From Chrysochromulina tobinii (taxonomy: Eukaryota > Haptophyta > Prymnesiales > Chrysochromulinaceae), in the NCBI GenBank assembly GCA_001275005.1, contig JWZX01001811.1, positions 1 to 19,198 on the forward strand: 19,198 bases of DNA, given 5' to 3'. The position numbers were made by a program, and so were the translations under genes. The notes under the pieces are model-generated. The model did not search any database. It was not told the DNA's origin and worked only from the letters and a program-made list of their open reading frames with translations. How positions within the stretch are numbered: the first letter of the stretch is position 1; every line of letters begins with the position of its first letter. Shown here one piece after another: positions 16,801 through 19,198 of the stretch.

Positions 16801-18782
16801 ACCTGAGGGGAAGTTTTAGGGCGTCGTGGTGAGCACTCGCATGCTCAGGCCGCGCTTGCAAGCTCCGGCCGCATTGCTCAGCGTACGTGTCGCGCAGGTG
16901 CTCCATCTCGGTCGTTGCGTCGGTTAGCGTCTCTCGCGCCACGTCAATGAACGAGCAAACCTACGAGCGTTGTGGCGGGCACTTGAGCCATCAGTGATCA
17001 TCAGAGATCATCAGTGAAAATCAGCAGCAGCCATCAGCAGCCATCAGCAGGACACTCACCTTCGAGCGCACGGCGAAGAGGCACCCCAGCATCCCTTGAC
17101 ACGACTGCTTGCGGAAGATGGCCTCGTCGTCAATGATGGCGTGGATGCGCGTGCAGAGCTCGCCGATCTCGTCGGAGGCGAGATTGCCCACAATGGCGCG
17201 CAGCACCTGTGGAGAAGGGGGCAGGGAGGGCAGGGCAGGTAGGACAGATGGAGGTACGTCCGAGATCGTCCGAGATTTCGTCCGACGTTGCACCTCGTTC
17301 GTGGGCGGCGCCTCCCCACTCGAGGTGAGCGCGGAGGCGAGGCGCGGCGCCGCATGCAACGCCGTCTTGAGCTGGAGGACCGCGGAGATGCCAGCCTTGG
17401 CACGCGCGCAGCCGGTAGAGGTGGGGTTCGTCATGAAGAATTTGAGGAGCCGATCCGAGTCCGCAAAGGCGGGAAGCACCTGATGAGGAATGCGATCAAA
17501 GGTCCTCAGAGGTCCTCAGAGGCAATCAGAGCTCATCAGAGGCCATCACCTTATGGGCGTCGACGAGGAGCTCGTCGCGCGCGAGCAGCTCGGAGACGCA
17601 ATTCAGGCGCTCAGTGATCGTGTCCAGATCTGTCGAGGGCTGCAGCAACAGCGTCCGCAGGTATCGGCTGCCCGCGGCGGTCTTGCACTGCGCACACCGG
17701 GGCAGGCGCCGTGGTGAGCACTTGCATGCTCAAGGGATATGGTCTGAGCCCCACTCAGAGGCACTAAGAGGCACTCAGAGGAACCAGAGGCGTTCGGTGG
17801 GGCATGCCATCCTCCGATCCGCACTGTCACCGTGTTGAGCGCGCCGAAGAGAGATGCCTTCGGATCGCCAGTGCGCAGGTTGCGAAGAAGCTCGAGGTTG
17901 GCGACGGTCGCCGGGTCGAGGAGCATAAAGCCCTCGACGCTCCGGTACCTGTGGAAGAGAGGGCGCCGCGATGAGCACTCGCTTGCTCAGGGAGCATCAA
18001 GCTTCACACACAAACCAAAAGCACGTGGGGGTGGGGGAGCGCGAGCCGATGGCACGCAGAGAGGCACTCGAAGGGACACTCAGTGAGGATGGACAGAGTT
18101 CGTACTTGATCCGAAGGGTGCCCTTGACGAAGCTCGCCCCGTCGGACTGCTCAACAGCGTCGACGAGCGCGGCAAGGGCTGCGAGCGCCAGGTATTTGGA
18201 CTTGACGTCCGTCTCGAGCGCCTGCACTTGCGAACGGTGCGAGTAGTGTCGCACGTACCCGAGGCCCTTGACCTCGTTCCAGTTGGGCACCTGGTCGCAG
18301 CGCGCGGCCGGGAACGCGGCCTCGGCGACGCTGTTGAGCACGCTCTGGGCGGACGAGGACGGGAAGAGGATCTGGCGCGGGTTGTGCAACGCGAGCACCG
18401 ACAGCGTGCGCGAGTACGCCTCGTCGTCGCAGAAGGAGTACAGCACGATCGAGAAGTCCGGGAGCCACAGGCACGCGAGACCGACCTCGTAGGCGCGGCT
18501 CTCGCAGAGCGCGACAACCGAATCGAGCTCCGGCTCCTGAGCCTCGGCGCGCTCGTCCGAGCGAGCGAAGGGCTGCACGACGTCGAAGCCGACCATCGTG
18601 CCGGGAGAGCAGATGGCGGCATCGGCCGCGGACGTCTGCCCAAGCGCGCGAGGGCGCTTGGACAGCGCCAGCGTCTCAACTGCAGCGGGCGATGCGGCCG
18701 GGCCGGGCCGCCAAAGAACGGTGGCATCAGCCACCTCTGCCAGCGCGTCCATGCGGACGCGCTTGCCGACGCCCTCACTCAT
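13853..18782 (-). CDS. MSH4: MSH4, meiotic MutS homologue (16 exons; continues in frame past its normal end)
   Basis: Exons (minus strand): 18106-18782, 17831-17948, 17550-17687, 17294-17479, 17060-17206, 16887-16960, 16631-16802, 16289-16400, 15864-16075, 15676-15798, 15227-15396, 15051-15153, 14769-14940, 14591-14688, 14362-14429, and 13928 leftward. All junction phases agree. The identity is MSH4 rather than MSH2/5: [10 protein letters not shown] then [20 protein letters not shown] in the N-terminal part, SLFGALNT, and the core [15 protein letters not shown] (Walker A, 613-627), [35 protein letters not shown] (Walker B), LFATHYLRL and the C-terminal [26 protein letters not shown]4 pairs with MSH5 as a clamp stabilising meiotic recombination intermediates; no mismatch-recognition domain I is present, as expected. 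The start at 18782 was chosen; an in-frame ATG at 18863 would add 27 residues. Exon 13 holds a Gly-rich insert. Exon 7 best fits a GC-AG donor. Confidence 0.93.
13929..14361 (-). other. MSH4 intron 15 (433 nt), rich in decamer words, with a duplicated exon junction
   Basis: The intron is bounded by CTGATCTG|GTATGCC and CTTTGTCAG|GTATGCGCG, so it begins with the same six bases as exon 16. The 13940-14060 part is built of diverged ATCAGAGGNN decamers. At 14287-14338 lies a 52-nt copy of 14339-14390, which spans the end of exon 15 and its donor (45 of 52 bases identical). The remainder (14070-14280) is GC-rich and I cannot assign it. Confidence 0.8.
14413..14501 (-). repeat. 17-bp direct repeat in MSH4 intron 14 and exon 15 start
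   Basis: GTGGAGCGGCCCTCAGC (minus strand) occurs identically at 14413-14429, the first 17 bases of exon 15, and at 14485-14501 inside intron 14 (14430-14590). The 72-nt stretch from the start of the inner copy to the exon begins with GT and ends with GGCAG, so it is itself intron-shaped. Confidence 0.9.
14689..14768 (-). repeat. MSH4 intron 13, begins with a diverged copy of the exon 14 start
   Basis: The intron is 80 nt. Its first 28 bases match the first 28 bases of exon 14 at 21 positions, and the similarity holds at protein level (RARTTDVLA in the intron, RAYMTEVLA in the spliced product). The rest consists of CTGATGCG/CTGATTGCC decamer words and ends in ATCGTCAG. Confidence 0.85.
14941..15050 (-). 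repeat. MSH4 intron 12, begins with a diverged copy of the exon 13 start
   Basis: The intron is 110 nt. Its first 16 bases (GTGCGCCTTATCAAAC) match the first 16 of exon 13 (GTGCGCCTCCTCAAGC) at 13 positions. The acceptor is CTTCATCAG. Confidence 0.85.
15411..15660. repeat. 25-unit decamer array filling MSH4 intron 10
   Basis: There are 25 contiguous 10-bp units on the plus strand, of three main kinds: GCGATCAGAG, GTGATCAGAG and GACATCAGAG, in blocks, with eight consecutive identical GACATCAGAG units near the right end. On the MSH4 sense strand each unit reads CTCTGATNNC. The array occupies 250 of the 279 nt of intron 10 (15397-15675), leaving only the donor GTGAGGGCC and the acceptor region (GGCGTGCTACAG). 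Confidence 0.95.
16161..16250. repeat. Nine-unit decamer array in MSH4 intron 8
   Basis: Nine 10-bp units of GAGGCCATCA and close variants lie inside intron 8 (16076-16288). This is the same unit family as the intron 10 array, with CC in place of CG, GT or GA at the variable positions. Confidence 0.92.
16364..16517 (-). repeat. Duplicated exon 8 start and acceptor inside MSH4 intron 7
   Basis: 16364-16416 holds the start of exon 8 and its acceptor (sense TCGTCGCAG|CTTTCCGCG). A diverged copy lies at 16464-16517 inside intron 7, with its own acceptor-like TCGCTAAG|CTCCCGGCG. The copy would encode [12 protein letters not shown] against [12 protein letters not shown] for the true exon. It lies 101 nt upstream, out of phase. 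Confidence 0.85.
16803..16886 (-). repeat. MSH4 intron 6 with 12-bp terminal direct repeat and hairpin
   Basis: The 84-nt intron starts GTACGCTGAGCA and exon 7 starts GTACGCGGAGCA (11 of 12 identical). It contains the 18-nt hairpin TGAGCACTCGCATGCTCA (plus strand 16830-16847), 27 nt from the 3' splice site. Confidence 0.88.
17207..17293 (-). other. MSH4 intron 4, in-frame and without stops
   Basis: The intron is 87 nt (GTGCAACG ... TTCTCCACAG). Its length is a multiple of three and the frame stays open through it, so retention would add 29 residues rich in Ser/Pro/Leu. It is called an intron because of the polypyrimidine tract, the acceptor, and the loss of MSH4 similarity within it. Confidence 0.75.
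17480..17549 (-). repeat. MSH4 intron 3, almost wholly decamer units
   Basis: This 70-nt intron reads as about six diverged CCTCTGANNN decamers from its donor (AAG|GTGATGG) to its acceptor (CTCATCAG). It is the most compact example of an intron built from the unit. Confidence 0.9.
17715..17732. repeat. Conserved hairpin element in MSH4 intron 2
   Basis: The plus strand reads TGAGCACTTGCATGCTCA, with 6-bp arms TGAGCA/TGCTCA. It lies 27 nt from the 3' splice site (17688) and shares flanking sequence (GGCGCCGTGG) with the elements in introns 1 and 6. Confidence 0.85.
17972..17989. repeat. Conserved hairpin element in MSH4 intron 1
   Basis: The plus strand reads TGAGCACTCGCTTGCTCA, 23 nt from the 3' splice site (17949), flanked by GGCGCCGCGA. 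It belongs to the same family as the elements at 17715-17732 and 16830-16847. Confidence 0.85.
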
Positions 18783-19002
18783 CGCTGCTTCAGGTCGAAA
18801 AAACGAGGGAAAAGCTCCTGTTTTCCGTCTCTCTCGGCTCACTCGCTGCTGTGAAACACACAACGCTCAAGACGGCGTGCGGGGAGCGCCACCTCTGAGC
18901 TCTAACAAGCCTCTTACCAGCGCCACCAGTCAGACAGTTTCATCGCGGTTCAAAGGACGACTACGCACCCCTCGGCCAACATACGAGTTGTTTGAGTGAC
19001 AT
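18783..19002. promoter_or_regulatory. Interval between the armadillo gene fragment and MSH4
   Basis: This 220-bp interval must hold the MSH4 promoter and 5' UTR if transcription starts near the chosen ATG. An in-frame ATG at 18863 with open sequence down to 18782 leaves the exact start undecided. I see no recognisable core element. Confidence 0.4.
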
Positions 19003-19198
19003 CTAAGTAAGTAGAACGAGCACCGCGCCCGCGTCGGCCACAGGCTTCTGGTTGTGCGGCGCGTTGGTGACCAGGTTCATTATGGCGCCCGCGGCCTCCT
19101 CCTGGCCCGCAGGGGTGCCCGCCGAGAGCATCTCCACGAGCAAAGGGAGCGCGCCGCCCGTCAGGATGGCCTGCTGCGCGTCCGCCGAGTGAAGCGCG
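19003..19198 (-). CDS. Armadillo-repeat protein, partial (3' portion; 5' end beyond right edge)
   Basis: From the right edge the minus strand reads 64 codons to a TAG at 19003-19005. It contains armadillo-repeat signatures: AILTGGALPLLVEMLSAG, then EEAAGAIMNLVTNAPHNQ, then VADAGAVLVLL, which is one full repeat plus the start of the next. Armadillo repeats are alpha-helical scaffolds for protein-protein contact. The reading stops abruptly inside a repeat (LVLLT, then stop), so either the gene ends here, or the exon ends earlier at a donor such as GCG|GTGCTCG and continues elsewhere. No partner can be inferred. Confidence 0.75.
   Translation of the reverse strand, partial: ALHSADAQQAILTGGALPLLVEMLSAGTPAGQEEAAGAIMNLVTNAPHNQKPVADAGAVLVLLT

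Noticed and set aside
13853-18782. MutS gene as MSH2 or MSH5
   Set aside because: The [24 protein letters not shown] segment and the IFTRI-equivalent [18 protein letters not shown] match MSH4 specifically, and domain I is absent.

Overview
The window looks like nuclear DNA of a GC-rich unicellular alga with a secondary plastid, most likely a haptophyte or a close ecological analogue. The evidence is short GT-AG introns, a Cys-rich/polyproline surface protein of a type common in haptophytes and dinoflagellates, a protein with a plastid-type bipartite leader, an EAG/HCN-like channel with IQ motifs, and heavy GC-triplet low complexity. I see no bacterial-style operons, rRNA, tRNA or CRISPR. The species assignment is inference.

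Left part (1-8276). A minus-strand Cys-rich and Pro-rich protein runs off the left edge (1-651). An intronless minus-strand voltage-gated cation channel (1051-3726) carries a non-canonical selectivity filter. It is divergent from a plus-strand WW-domain protein with a plastid-type leader (3887-4579). A possible two-exon fragment on the plus strand (5231-5811) is followed by a minus-strand RING-H2 protein (5832-6611). Next come a rearranged, broken copy of part of a downstream gene (6907-7441), a purine-rich minisatellite (about 7495-7682) and a cluster of short palindromes (7937-8050).

Right part (8277-18782, all minus strand). The main result is a spliced MSH4 gene (meiotic MutS homologue). 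I could reconstruct 16 exons with consistent phases and near-complete collinearity to MSH4, including the MutS Walker A and Walker B motifs. Its last exon matches the MSH4 C-terminus and then stays open, in frame, into a 2.3 kb intronless reading frame of unknown function. That frame overlaps, in the -1 frame, a 3.5 kb intronless RecQ-like helicase frame. The sequence is therefore compatible with a MSH4/unknown/RecQ-like helicase chimera, or with a helicase-bearing mobile element lodged in the 3' end of MSH4.

The 15 MSH4 introns are the second result. Most carry diverged copies of a 10-bp unit whose sense strand contains a branch-point-like CTGAT; one intron has a 25-unit array. Several introns begin with a diverged copy of the first bases of the downstream exon, or hold duplicated exon-junction sequence. 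Three share an 18-nt hairpin at a nearly fixed distance from the 3' splice site. Together these look like introns gained or enlarged by local tandem duplication. A partial armadillo-repeat gene (19003-19198) closes the window.
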